Source: Cryobacterium sp. BB307 (GTDB lineage: Bacteria; Actinomycetota; Actinomycetes; Actinomycetales; Microbacteriaceae). From it: DNA of 64,000 nt. Position numbers and translations under genes: made by a program. The stretch spans positions 186,001 to 250,000 of the forward strand of contig NZ_JAANZA010000001.1 of assembly GCF_012274275.1 (NCBI RefSeq), written 5' to 3'. Positions 25,451 through 33,793 of this stretch are shown in pieces (positions within the stretch are counted from its first letter, which is position 1; each line of letters starts with the position of its first letter). Below the pieces are notes generated by a model. It saw nothing but the letters and a program-made list of their open reading frames with translations. It did not search any database and was not told the origin of the DNA.

Positions 25451-27055
25451 TCAAACGTTGGAAAGGTTGTTCCCACAATTGAACACTGCCGCGGTGAGAG
25501 TATCGAGGGCGGCATCCGTTGCCTCCCCGCCTGCGCCGACGGCGTGGAACGAGAACCCGAGCGCGGTGCCATCCGCGGCGATGATCAGGCCAGCGAGCGT
25601 CTGAGCCCCGTCGATCGCGCCCGGCATGGCGCGGACGTTGCCGTGCACCACCGCATTGTCGCCGCCGAACCGGCCCTCCAGCCCGCCCTTGTTGCCGGCG
25701 ACCGGCAGCGAGTCGTTCATGATCGCGAGGGTCTGGTCACCGCTCGCGACCTTCGCCATCAGCCCGGCGATCGCCTGCGGCGGGACTGCGTTCGCGGCGC
25801 TGACACCGCTCGCGTCACTGAGGGCGAGTCCGCTCACGTCGATGCCGTGCTGTGCAAGGGCACCGCCGATCACGTCGGTGAGGGACGCGGCCGCACCGCC
25901 CCTGTCCACCTCGACTGAGACGACGCGCGCGAGCTGCTCGGCGAGCGTGTTGTCACCCGTGCGGAGCATGTGCCCCACCAGCTGCTTGACCGGCTGCGAC
26001 TTGACCTCGCCGAGCAGCGGCCGGCTGGTCAGGGCCGATCCGTTGCTCACCTGCACCTTCGCCGGGTCGAGACCCAGCGCGCGGATGAAGGCGGTCACCG
26101 CCCGCCCGGTCGGATCGGTGCTGCGCGGGCTGACTGCCTTTTTCGGGTCGGCGCGATCGCCGTCGACCATCAGCGGGACGACCTCGGCCATGGTGCCGGT
26201 GGTCTGCTCACCGCGGGCCCAGCCCTGGTTCCAACGGTCGGCGCTGCTCCACAGGCCCACGTCGACGATCACCTTGGTGATCTGCTGCTGGGTGGTGGTG
26301 GGACGTTGGGTGGGCGCCGGGTCCGGTTCGGTCTCGTCCCCTTCCTCGTCCTCGTTCTCCTCACGCGGCGGGTCGGGAACGACGACGACCGGCGGGTTGA
26401 GGAGCTTCCACTGTGCGTTGACCTGCTCGGCGAGATCGGCAAGCTTAGGCGCATTGGGGTAGTAGCTGTCGGTGGCCGCGCTCAGGGTCGGGTCACCGCC
26501 GCCGACGAGCACGATGCTGCCCGGCTCGGTTCCCTGGTACACCCGGGTGCTGAGCTGGTAGTCCGCCCCGAGCACCGACAACGCGGCGGCCGCGGTGAGC
26601 GCCTTCACGGCACTGGCTCCAGGGGCGGCGTCGGATGCACTCCGGTCGAACAGCAATTCGCCCGTGGCGGCGTTGACCACCGCGCCGGCGAAGCTGCCGA
26701 GCGCGGGATCGACCGCGGAGACCATGCACGTGCGGACGGCTTGCGCGCCGGCCAGCTGCGGCGGAACGTCTCGCGGCCCCCGCGCCGTCTCGGTTGGCAA
26801 CACCACAGGCGTGGCCGCGTTCGCGGCGACCGCGGCGCCGGCGAACACGGCGCCAGTGCCGAGCATCAGGAAGGCGGCGCTCAGCGCGCCGGCCAGCCAG
26901 GCGGTTGGATGCTTGGCGATCAGCGCCCGGATGCCGGTGCCGGCGTTCCCGCTCGAGGAGGCCGGCGCATCCGGTGCCTGCTTCTTCGGCTTGATCGGCT
27001 TGCCCGTCGCCTCGCGCGCGGCGCGGCGACTCAGCGGCTCCCCCTGGTCAGTCAC
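25451..27055 (-). CDS. DacB/PBP4-like (peptidase S13) protein with altered active site
   Basis: A 534-residue membrane-anchored S13-family protein, normally a D-Ala-D-Ala carboxypeptidase/endopeptidase outside the membrane. A single hydrophobic segment (about 52-78) anchors it. The SxxK motif is present (Ser148-Ala-Val-Lys151). The second motif, usually SxN, reads Gly367-Asp-Asn. The third, usually KTG, reads Met477-Pro-Gly in GNVRAMPGAIDG. An acidic insert near residue 230 is low complexity. Loss of two motifs suggests little or no peptidase activity. TACTAT (27062-27067) six bases before the GTG implies leaderless expression. Confidence 0.85.
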   Translation of the reverse strand: MTDQGEPLSRRAAREATGKPIKPKKQAPDAPASSSGNAGTGIRALIAKHPTAWLAGALSAAFLMLGTGAVFAGAAVAANAATPVVLPTETARGPRDVPPQLAGAQAVRTCMVSAVDPALGSFAGAVVNAATGELLFDRSASDAAPGASAVKALTAAAALSVLGADYQLSTRVYQGTEPGSIVLVGGGDPTLSAATDSYYPNAPKLADLAEQVNAQWKLLNPPVVVVPDPPREENEDEEGDETEPDPAPTQRPTTTQQQITKVIVDVGLWSSADRWNQGWARGEQTTGTMAEVVPLMVDGDRADPKKAVSPRSTDPTGRAVTAFIRALGLDPAKVQVSNGSALTSRPLLGEVKSQPVKQLVGHMLRTGDNTLAEQLARVVSVEVDRGGAAASLTDVIGGALAQHGIDVSGLALSDASGVSAANAVPPQAIAGLMAKVASGDQTLAIMNDSLPVAGNKGGLEGRFGGDNAVVHGNVRAMPGAIDGAQTLAGLIIAADGTALGFSFHAVGAGGEATDAALDTLTAAVFNCGNNLSNV

Positions 27056-27141
27056 TCGCCTATAGTACTGGCGCGCTGAACGTAGCCTGTGCCGCGCCCG
27101 GCGGGGGTTGCCCTGACAGTGCCCCCGAGTAGCCTCGAATT

Positions 27142-27420
27142 ATGTGCCGGAACATTCACACTCTCCACAATTTCGAGCCCGAGGCGACGAACGAAGAGGT
27201 TCACGCGGCGGCGCTGCAGTACGTGCGCAAGGTGAGCGGTTCGACGAAGCCGTCCAAGGCGAACGAGGAAGCTTTCAACCGCGCGGTCGCGGAGATCGCA
27301 CACATCACCGGGCACCTGCTGCAGGACCTGGTGACAACCGCCCCGCCGAAGAACCGCGAGGTCGAGGCGGCCAAGGCGCGCGCCCGAGCGGCGGAGCGGT
27401 ACGCGCGCGTGCCGGCGTAG
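27142..27420 (+). CDS. DUF2277 family protein
   Basis: A 92-residue protein beginning MCRNIHTLHNFEPEAT, the signature of DUF2277, followed by QYVRKVSGSTKPS and HLLQDL. Function unknown; members are short, soluble and common in actinobacteria. TAGCCT at 27130-27135 is six bases before the ATG and no ribosome-binding site is seen, so it is probably leaderless and divergent from the DacB-like gene. Confidence 0.9.
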   Translation: MCRNIHTLHNFEPEATNEEVHAAALQYVRKVSGSTKPSKANEEAFNRAVAEIAHITGHLLQDLVTTAPPKNREVEAAKARARAAERYARVPA

Positions 27421-27427
27421 GCGCCGC

Positions 27428-27820
27428 CTACGCCGGGCTCGCGATCATGATCAGGTTTCCGCAGGTGTCGTCGAGCACCGCGGTGACCACCGGTCCCATC
27501 GGTGTCGGCGGCTGGGTGAACCTGACCCCTTGCGCCTCGAGCTCTCGGTGCGCGGCGACCACGTCATCCACCGCGAACGACGTGGCCGGGATGCCGTCCT
27601 CGACCAGCGCCCTCATGTAAGCCTTCGCGGCCGGATGCTCGTCAGGTTCGAGGAGCAGCTCCACTCCATCCGGAGCATCCGCGCCGACGACGGTGAGCCA
27701 CCGGTGCTCACCGACCGGAACATCCGTTTTCGGCAGGAACCCGAGCTTCTCCGTGTAGAACGCGAGCGCCTTCGCCTGGTCGTCGACGAATACGCTCGTC
27801 ACGTTGATGCGTGCCTGCAT
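27428..27820 (-). CDS. VOC/glyoxalase-family protein
   Basis: A 130-residue vicinal-oxygen-chelate protein with two paired beta-alpha-beta modules: VTSVFVDDQAKALAFYTEKLGF and TSFAVDDVVAAHRELEAQGVRF. The second ends in TAVLDDTCGNLIMI. Members bind small ligands or detoxify electrophiles; the substrate is unknown. AGGAG lies before the ATG. It follows the ArsR gene by nine bases and is presumably controlled by it. Confidence 0.87.
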   Translation of the reverse strand: MQARINVTSVFVDDQAKALAFYTEKLGFLPKTDVPVGEHRWLTVVGADAPDGVELLLEPDEHPAAKAYMRALVEDGIPATSFAVDDVVAAHRELEAQGVRFTQPPTPMGPVVTAVLDDTCGNLIMIASPA

Positions 27821-27829
27821 GGTGCACTC

Positions 27830-28099
27830 CTAATCGGTTACGGGCCAGCGCTCGGTGATCGAGCGCAGTGGCTGAGTGTTCAGGTGATGGATCTTGGTGC
27901 GGCCGGATCGGTGAGAAACGACCAGGCCGGCCTCTTCGAGAACGGCGAGGTGCTGCGAGATCGCCTGCCGGGTTGAGGTGTTGCCGTGGGCGATCAGCCG
28001 CGAGCAGATCTCGAACAGGGTCTGCCCGTCCCGCAGCGTGAGCTCGTCGAGGATGAGCCGCCGTGTCGGGTCCGCCAGCGCCCGGAAGACATCTCCCAC
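27830..28099 (-). CDS. ArsR-family winged-helix regulator
   Basis: An 89-residue repressor (VFRALADPTRRLILDELT; STRQAISQHLAVLEEAGLVV recognition helix; RSGRTKIHHL wing). No metal-binding Cys pair is visible, so it may sense something other than metal. GTG 28099 is chosen because the promoter's -10 (TATTGT, 28107-28112) ends seven bases upstream, making an earlier TTG (28117) or GTG (28108) untranscribed. It forms an operon with the glyoxalase-like gene and is probably autoregulated through the dyad at 28114-28129. Confidence 0.85.
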   Translation of the reverse strand: MGDVFRALADPTRRLILDELTLRDGQTLFEICSRLIAHGNTSTRQAISQHLAVLEEAGLVVSHRSGRTKIHHLNTQPLRSITERWPVTD

Positions 28100-28106
28100 C
28101 CGAACC

Positions 28107-28136
28107 ACAATAGGCAAGTGACTACTTGCATGTCAA
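28107..28136 (-). promoter_or_regulatory. promoter with ArsR operator in the spacer
   Basis: On the minus strand TTGACA (28131-28136), an 18-base spacer and TATTGT (28107-28112). The spacer holds GCAAGT-GACT-ACTTGC (28114-28129), a perfect 6-base dyad. The predicted start coincides with the GTG at 28099. Confidence 0.72.
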
Positions 28137-28211
28137 CGGATGCGGGGTTGTTTGAGCTTGTCAGTGATCGGCTAAGATTGCTTTTCGTGCCAGCGGCTCG
28201 CCGCGCGGTGC

Positions 28212-28284
28212 GCCGCCTTAGCTCAGTCGGCAGAGCGTCTCACTCGTAATGAGAAGGTCGTGGGTTCGATTCCCACAGGCGGCT
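28212..28284 (+). tRNA. tRNA-Thr(CGT)
   Basis: A full cloverleaf. Acceptor GCCGCCT (28212-28218) pairs with AGGCGGC (28277-28283), the D-loop contains AGCTCAGTCGGCAGAGC, the anticodon loop is CTCGTAA and the T-arm is GTGGGTTCGATTCCCAC. Anticodon CGT reads ACG, so it is Thr. No CCA is encoded. Confidence 0.96.
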
Positions 28285-28313
28285 CAGTTCTACTCTCGAA
28301 CCGGAGATGCCTG

Positions 28314-30206
28314 TCACCCGGCGCCTTCCACCGTTTGCGGCGCACGCAGCCCGTACTTCGCTCCATGCGGAAGCGGCGCAGCGCCCGCCCGCACCGCGCG
28401 CAGCGCGCCGAGGATCGCGATCAGGTCAACGACCTCCTGCAGGGTCGCCCCTACGATCGCGGGCAGGTAACCGAACGCGGCCACGAACATCAGCCCGACG
28501 CTGATGATGATGCCGAGCCAGATGCTCTGTAACGCGATCGCCACAGTCCGATGACCGATGGACACCGCACGCGCGACGCGGGACAGGTCATCCAGCAGGA
28601 TCACCACATCAGCCGATTCGCTCGCCGCAGTGGACCCCCGCGCGCCCATAGCGATCCCGACGTCGGCGGCGGCGAGCACCGGCGCGTCGTTGACGCCGTC
28701 GCCGACCATCACCACCGGGCGCGGCGTCGCAGCACGCACGACTTCGACTTTGTCGGCCGGGAGGCACTCGGCGTGGACCTCCTCGATGCCGAGCTCATCC
28801 GCGACGGCTTGCGCGGTCTGCCGCACGTCCCCGGTCAGCATGATCGTCTTGCGCACGCCCAGTCCGGACAGCGCGTCCAGCGTCGCCGGCGCTTCCTCGC
28901 GCATCCGGTCACGCAAGGTGATCGTCCCGGCGAACCGGCCGTCGACGGCCACGTAGACGGCCGCTTCCCCGGATTCCAAAGTTAGTCGCTGGACACCGGA
29001 TGCGTGGTCGGCGACCCAGCCTGGCTTGCCTGCCATGACCACGTGCCCGTCCAGTTCCGCGCGCACACCGTTGGTCGCGACCTCCCGAGCGTCGTCCGCG
29101 TCGATCAACTCGAGCCCGCGGTCACTGGTAGCGGCGATGAGCGACTGCGCCAGCACGTGTGACGAGTATCGTTCGGCCGAGCCGACCAATTGCAACAGAC
29201 GATCAGAGCTGAGGGAGTCGGCGGGCTGCACCCCGACAACCTCCGGCCTGCCGTGCGTCAGCGTCCCGGTCTTGTCGAAAGCGACAGTGCGCGCGCGGGA
29301 CAGCTTCTCAAGAGTCCCGGCATCCTTGATCACGATCCCGAGCTTCGCGGCGCTGGACATGCCCGCCATGAACGCAACGGGAGCCGCGATCAGCAGCGGA
29401 CACGGGGTCGCGACCACGAGCACCTCGGCGAACCGGACCGGATCGCCGCTCATCCACCAGGCTGCCCCGGCGATGGCCAGCGACACGATGGTGAACGGCA
29501 GCGCGTAGCGATCAGCGAGGCGCACCAGCGGCGCCTTGCTCTGCGAGGCCTCCCGCACCAGCTCGACAATCCGCTGGTATTGGCTGTCGGATGCGACAGC
29601 GGTCGCCCGGACCTCGACTGCGGTTGCGCCGTTGATCGAGCCGCTCAGCACCTGCTCCCCGGTCGACTTTTCTACCGGCATGCTCTCCCCTGTCAGCGAT
29701 GACTCGTCGAAATCGCCGGCCGGACTCAACAGTTCAGCATCGACGGGGACCAGTTCGGCGGGGCGCAGCAGCAGACGGTCGCCCACTGCGACCTCGTCGG
29801 CGCTGATCTCCTCGATCTCCCCGTCATCCGCGATCCGGTGCGCCCGCTGGGGCACCCGAGTCAGCAGTGCGTTGAGCTCCCGCTGGGCACGAACCGAGGC
29901 GAGATCCTCAAGCGCCTCCCCTCCCGAGAGCATGAGGACGATCACCAGGCTTGCCCAGTACTCGCCCACCGCAACGGTGGAAACAATCGCCGTGATAGCC
30001 AGCACATCCAACCCGACGTGGCCGCCGACGAGGCTCCGGATCATGCTCCAGCCCTCGCGAGCGGCAACGGCGAGCGCGAACAGCGACACGAACCAGGCGG
30101 TGACGGTGTCGAAACCGAGCAACGTCAGGACGAGGGCGATGGCAGCCACACCGAACGTCGCCAGGACGAGCGGATAGCGTCGTGCGGCAGCCCGGAAGCG
30201 GTCCAT
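28314..30206 (-). CDS. heavy-metal translocating P-type ATPase
   Basis: A 630-residue P1B ATPase that exports metal cations. It has the phosphorylation motif DKTGTLTHG (Asp311), the TGES loop (SSLTGESMPVEK), the membrane metal site TPCPL around Cys269, the GDGVNDAPVLAAADVGIAM hinge and about six to eight membrane helices. The N-terminal metal-binding domain is missing, as in many CtpD/ZntA-like pumps. The TPC rather than CPC motif argues against a copper pump and for zinc, cadmium, cobalt or another divalent ion. AAGGAG precedes the ATG. Confidence 0.92.
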   Translation of the reverse strand: MDRFRAAARRYPLVLATFGVAAIALVLTLLGFDTVTAWFVSLFALAVAAREGWSMIRSLVGGHVGLDVLAITAIVSTVAVGEYWASLVIVLMLSGGEALEDLASVRAQRELNALLTRVPQRAHRIADDGEIEEISADEVAVGDRLLLRPAELVPVDAELLSPAGDFDESSLTGESMPVEKSTGEQVLSGSINGATAVEVRATAVASDSQYQRIVELVREASQSKAPLVRLADRYALPFTIVSLAIAGAAWWMSGDPVRFAEVLVVATPCPLLIAAPVAFMAGMSSAAKLGIVIKDAGTLEKLSRARTVAFDKTGTLTHGRPEVVGVQPADSLSSDRLLQLVGSAERYSSHVLAQSLIAATSDRGLELIDADDAREVATNGVRAELDGHVVMAGKPGWVADHASGVQRLTLESGEAAVYVAVDGRFAGTITLRDRMREEAPATLDALSGLGVRKTIMLTGDVRQTAQAVADELGIEEVHAECLPADKVEVVRAATPRPVVMVGDGVNDAPVLAAADVGIAMGARGSTAASESADVVILLDDLSRVARAVSIGHRTVAIALQSIWLGIIISVGLMFVAAFGYLPAIVGATLQEVVDLIAILGALRAVRAGAAPLPHGAKYGLRAPQTVEGAG

Positions 30207-30246
30207 TACTCCTTGCTACCCCTCTGTGGCTCCCGTAGGGCAAGCC

Positions 30247-31788
30247 TCAGCACATGGGGTCGGCCGACGGCACCGTCCCGTTGATCAGGAAGTCATCGAC
30301 CGCGCGGTTCACGCACGAGTTGGACTTGTTGTAGGCGGTGTGCCCCTCACCCTGATAGGTGACCAGGTGGCCCTCGTCGAGCTGGTCGGCCAGGTTCACC
30401 GACCACTGGTACGGGGTCGCCGGGTCGTTCGTCGTCCCCACCACGAGAATCGGCGCCGAACCGGATGCGTGGATCTCTTGCCGGTCCCGCTCGGCCGGGA
30501 ACGGCCATCCGTCACACGACGTGCCGTACGACATAAGCGGGCCGAACACCGGCGCCACCTTCGCGAGCTCGGCAGCCTGCGCGCGCAGCGTCTCCACCGA
30601 CGAGTCGATCGGGTAGTCCAGGCAGTTGATCGCGGTGAACGCCTCCGTCGAATTGTCGCGGTAGGTGCCATCCGGATTCCGCCCGTTGTAGCTGTCGGCC
30701 AGCGCGAACGCGAAGTCCGCCTCCCCGCTCATCACCTGGGCGAACAGGTCGTTCAGGTACGGCCAGTTCTCCTGGCTGTACAGGGGCAGGATGATGGCCG
30801 TGAACATGGTCGATGCCCCAAGCATCCGACCGTCGGATGCGCGCAACGGGCTGGCCTGCAGGCTCTGCAGCAGCGCGTTCACGGTCTGCATCGCCTGCTC
30901 GGGGGCGCCGCGGAACGGGCACTCCGAGCCGGTGCTGCAGTCCTCGAGGTAGGCCATCATGGCGCTCTCGAACCCGACCGCCTGGGTCGCGGTGACGTCG
31001 AATTCGCTCGTGGCCGGGTCAATCGCGCCGTCGAGCACGAGGCGCCCGGTCTTCTCCGGGAACAGCTCGGCGTAGGTCGCCCCGAGCAGGGTGCCGTAGG
31101 AGTAGCCGAGGTAATTCAGCTTCTTGTCGCCGAGGATCGCGCGCAGCAGGTCCAGGTCGCGTGCGGCGCTGTTCGTGTCGACGAAGCCGAGCAGGTCGCC
31201 GGTGTGATCGAGGCAGGCCTGACCGAATTCAGCCGAGGATGCCTTGTTCTCGGCGATCCAGGCATCCGACGCGAACTCGTTCCCCGGCAGCTCGTACAGC
31301 CAGCGGTCCATCTGGGCAGGGTCGTCGTAGCAGGAGACCGCCGACGACCGGCCGACGCCGCGGGGGTCGAAGCCGACAACGTCGAACCGGTCGATCAGGT
31401 TGCCGGACACCGCATAGTCGAGGCTGTCGTGGATGAAGTCATAGCCGGAACCACCCGGCCCGCCGGGGTTCACCAGCAGCGACCCGATCCGGTCGCTGCT
31501 CTTCGCCACCGACCGGATGAGCGCCAGTTCGATCGACTCCCGCTCGGGCTCGTTCCAGTCGAGCGGCGCTGTCGCGGTCGCACACTGGAAGCCGTCACCG
31601 CAGTTCTCCCACTGCAGCACCTGCTTGTAGAACGCCTCGAGCTCGGGCGCGACCGACTCGTCGGTGGGAACGGATGTCTTGCTCGGCTCCTCGGGGACGA
31701 AGAACGACACGCATCCGCTCAGCCCCATCGCCGCCGCCGCGGCCACCGCGACCGCGCTGAGGGTTCGTCGGGTGCGTCGCTCTCTCAT
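30247..31788 (-). CDS. secreted alpha/beta hydrolase, TAP-like peptidase
   Basis: A 513-residue exported lipoprotein. The signal peptide ends in lipobox LSGC near residue 26. An alpha/beta-hydrolase domain follows (VNPGGPGGSGYDF oxyanion loop; YSYGTLLGA with Ser230) and the family-specific TAP-like C-terminal domain supplies the His (EGHTAYNKSNSCVN). Such proteins in actinobacteria are tripeptidyl or prolyl aminopeptidases or esterases. It overlaps holB by four bases (ATGA), an odd partner for a replication gene. Confidence 0.9.
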   Translation of the reverse strand: MRERRTRRTLSAVAVAAAAAMGLSGCVSFFVPEEPSKTSVPTDESVAPELEAFYKQVLQWENCGDGFQCATATAPLDWNEPERESIELALIRSVAKSSDRIGSLLVNPGGPGGSGYDFIHDSLDYAVSGNLIDRFDVVGFDPRGVGRSSAVSCYDDPAQMDRWLYELPGNEFASDAWIAENKASSAEFGQACLDHTGDLLGFVDTNSAARDLDLLRAILGDKKLNYLGYSYGTLLGATYAELFPEKTGRLVLDGAIDPATSEFDVTATQAVGFESAMMAYLEDCSTGSECPFRGAPEQAMQTVNALLQSLQASPLRASDGRMLGASTMFTAIILPLYSQENWPYLNDLFAQVMSGEADFAFALADSYNGRNPDGTYRDNSTEAFTAINCLDYPIDSSVETLRAQAAELAKVAPVFGPLMSYGTSCDGWPFPAERDRQEIHASGSAPILVVGTTNDPATPYQWSVNLADQLDEGHLVTYQGEGHTAYNKSNSCVNRAVDDFLINGTVPSADPMC

Positions 31789-32936
31789 CTGGGCTGCCTC
31801 CTGGCGGTGATCAACATGGCTTCAAGGGCGAGGGCGGGCGCAACGTTGGCGTCGATACGCTGCCGCGCGGTGGTGATGGCGTCGAGGGTCTCGAGGGTCT
31901 GCGCCGGGGTCGACTCCTCGGCGGCGCGCTGCAGCTGGTCGCTGATCTCGCGGTTGATGGGTTCGGTTGCGACGCCCAGTTGCAGCAGCAGCACATCCCG
32001 GTAGAGCGACATCAGGTCGACCATGATGCGGTCCAGTCCGTCGCGCAGGCTGCGGGTGGCGCGGCGCTTCTGGTCCTCCTCGAGCGACTTCAGCTGCGAG
32101 CGCAGCGCGGGCGGAATGGTGCCGCCTGGCTCGATGCCGAGCGAGCGCATCGCGCTCTCACGCTCCTCGGCGTCCCGTTCCTCGGTGATCGCCTTGGCAT
32201 CCGCGGTGGCGACCTCGAGCAGCGTGGCGGCAGCGCTGACCGCACCGGAGACGCTCCGGATGCCGAGGGCGGCCTGCAGAGTCTGCTCGCGACGCGCGCG
32301 GGCGTCGGCGTTGGTCGCCAGCCGGTGCGCCATGCCGATGTGGCTCTGCGCCTCGCGGGCGGCGCGGATCGCAAGTTCAGCGTCGACGCCGTCGCGGCGG
32401 GTGATCAGCTCGGCGACATCCTCCACGGATGGAACCCGCAACCGCACGCTGCGCACCCGCGACCGGACGGTGGGGATCAGGTCCGCCTCGCTCGGCGCGC
32501 ACAGGATCCACACCGTACGCGGCGGCGGCTCCTCGAGCGCCTTCAGCAGCACGTTGGAGGTGCGCTCGGTCATCCGGTCGGCGTCCTCGATGATCATCAC
32601 CCGGTAGCGGCTGACCGACGGTGAGAACTGCGAGCTCGCGACCAGCGACCGCACCTCTTCGATCGAGATGATGACGCGTTCGGTGCTGAGCACGCCGAGA
32701 TCCGGATGCGTGCGCGCCGCCACCTGACGGCGGGTCGCCTCATCGCCGTCGGGGTTGCCGGGGCTGAGCAGCGCGGTCGCAAAGGCGAAGGCGAGGTTGG
32801 AGCGCCCTGACCCGGGCGGACCGGTGATGAGCCACGAGTGGGTCATCCCGTCACGCCCAGCGGCGGCGGCCTCCGCGGCCGATCGGAACACGTCGATCGC
32901 CTCAGACTGGCCGGTCAGCTCGTCCCACACCTGCAT
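31785..32936 (-). CDS. holB: DNA polymerase III subunit delta prime
   Basis: A 383-residue clamp-loader subunit. The AAA+ fold begins MQVWDELTGQSEAIDVFRSA. The Walker A region reads ITGPPGSGRSNLAF with Arg in place of Lys, as expected for a subunit that does not hydrolyse ATP. An SRC-like region is represented by IISIEEVRSLV and sensor segments (MIIEDADRMTERTSNVLLKALEEPP). TAGGCT (32943-32948) six bases before the ATG predicts a leaderless mRNA separate from tmk, with hairpins between them. Confidence 0.9.
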   Translation of the reverse strand: MQVWDELTGQSEAIDVFRSAAEAAAAGRDGMTHSWLITGPPGSGRSNLAFAFATALLSPGNPDGDEATRRQVAARTHPDLGVLSTERVIISIEEVRSLVASSQFSPSVSRYRVMIIEDADRMTERTSNVLLKALEEPPPRTVWILCAPSEADLIPTVRSRVRSVRLRVPSVEDVAELITRRDGVDAELAIRAAREAQSHIGMAHRLATNADARARREQTLQAALGIRSVSGAVSAAATLLEVATADAKAITEERDAEERESAMRSLGIEPGGTIPPALRSQLKSLEEDQKRRATRSLRDGLDRIMVDLMSLYRDVLLLQLGVATEPINREISDQLQRAAEESTPAQTLETLDAITTARQRIDANVAPALALEAMLITARRQPR

Positions 32937-33049
32937 GCGTAAAGCCTAGGGTGCACCGCTCTCGGTGGTTCCCAGTTTCCCGCGGCCCGGCGCATCCGGC
33001 GCCCGGCCCGCCCGACGCATCCGGCGCATCCGGTCAACCACGCCGCCGC

Positions 33050-33143
33050 TTGTTGACCGCGCGCCTCCTTGAACCGGCGCGCGGTCAACAAACCCGCAGT
33101 TTGTTGTCGATGCGCCCGCTACAGCACCCGCATCGATAACACA
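33050..33143. terminator. two tandem strong hairpins between tmk and holB
   Basis: TTGTTGACCGCGCGCC (33050-33065) pairs perfectly over 16 bases with 33076-33091. A second stem of about 16 bases with two mismatches spans 33099-33143 (TTGTCGATGCG with CGCATCGATAA). No T-run. They probably end the tmk transcript before the holB promoter. Confidence 0.55.
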
Positions 33144-33165
33144 CGGCAGCAGCGTTGCAGGACGG

Positions 33166-33792
33166 TCAGCGGCGCGCGAGGAGGGCTTCGACGCGAGTGC
33201 GGATCGCCGCGGCGAGCGAGTCGATGTCCCCGGATGCGTCCAGCACCAGGAACCGTTCCGGCTCGGCCGCCGCAAGCTCGAGATACGCGGAGCGGACCGT
33301 CGCATGGAAGGTCTGCTCCTCCGCCTCGAGCCGGTCGTAGCGAGTGCGCGCCCCGTCGAGGCGACCGCGGCCGACGGACTCGTCCAGGTCGAGCAGGATC
33401 GTCAGGTCGGGAAGCAGGTCCTCGACCGCCCACAGCGAGATCCGACGGACATCGTCCGCCCCGAGACCGCGGCCGACTCCCTGGTAGGCCACCGAGGAGT
33501 CGAAGTACCGGTCCTGGATGACGACCTCGCCGCGGTCAATCGCCGGCCGCACCTTGGTCGCGATGTGATGTGCACGGTCCGCCGCGTAGATCAGCGCCTC
33601 GGCGCGCGGCGCGATGTCCCCGCGCCGGTGCAGCACGATCTCCCGCAGCTCATCACCAAGGTCGGTGCCGCCCGGCTCGCGAGTGCGCACGACGGTGTGT
33701 CCGGCATCCGTCAGCCAACTCGTGAGCAGCTCCGCCTGGGTCGACTTGCCCGAGCCGTCGCCGCCCTCGAACGTGATGAACAGCCCGGTCAC
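33166..33792 (-). CDS. tmk: thymidylate kinase
   Basis: A 208-residue dTMP kinase with P-loop FEGGDGSGKSTQ, TREPGGTDLG, the DRYFDSSVAYQG nucleotide/thymidylate motif and a LID region (GRGRLDGARTRYDRLE). It makes dTDP for DNA synthesis. The GTG at 33792 lies one base beyond the topA stop, so the two are coupled in a topA-tmk unit. Confidence 0.95.
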   Translation of the reverse strand: MTGLFITFEGGDGSGKSTQAELLTSWLTDAGHTVVRTREPGGTDLGDELREIVLHRRGDIAPRAEALIYAADRAHHIATKVRPAIDRGEVVIQDRYFDSSVAYQGVGRGLGADDVRRISLWAVEDLLPDLTILLDLDESVGRGRLDGARTRYDRLEAEEQTFHATVRSAYLELAAAEPERFLVLDASGDIDSLAAAIRTRVEALLARR

Positions 33793-33793
33793 G

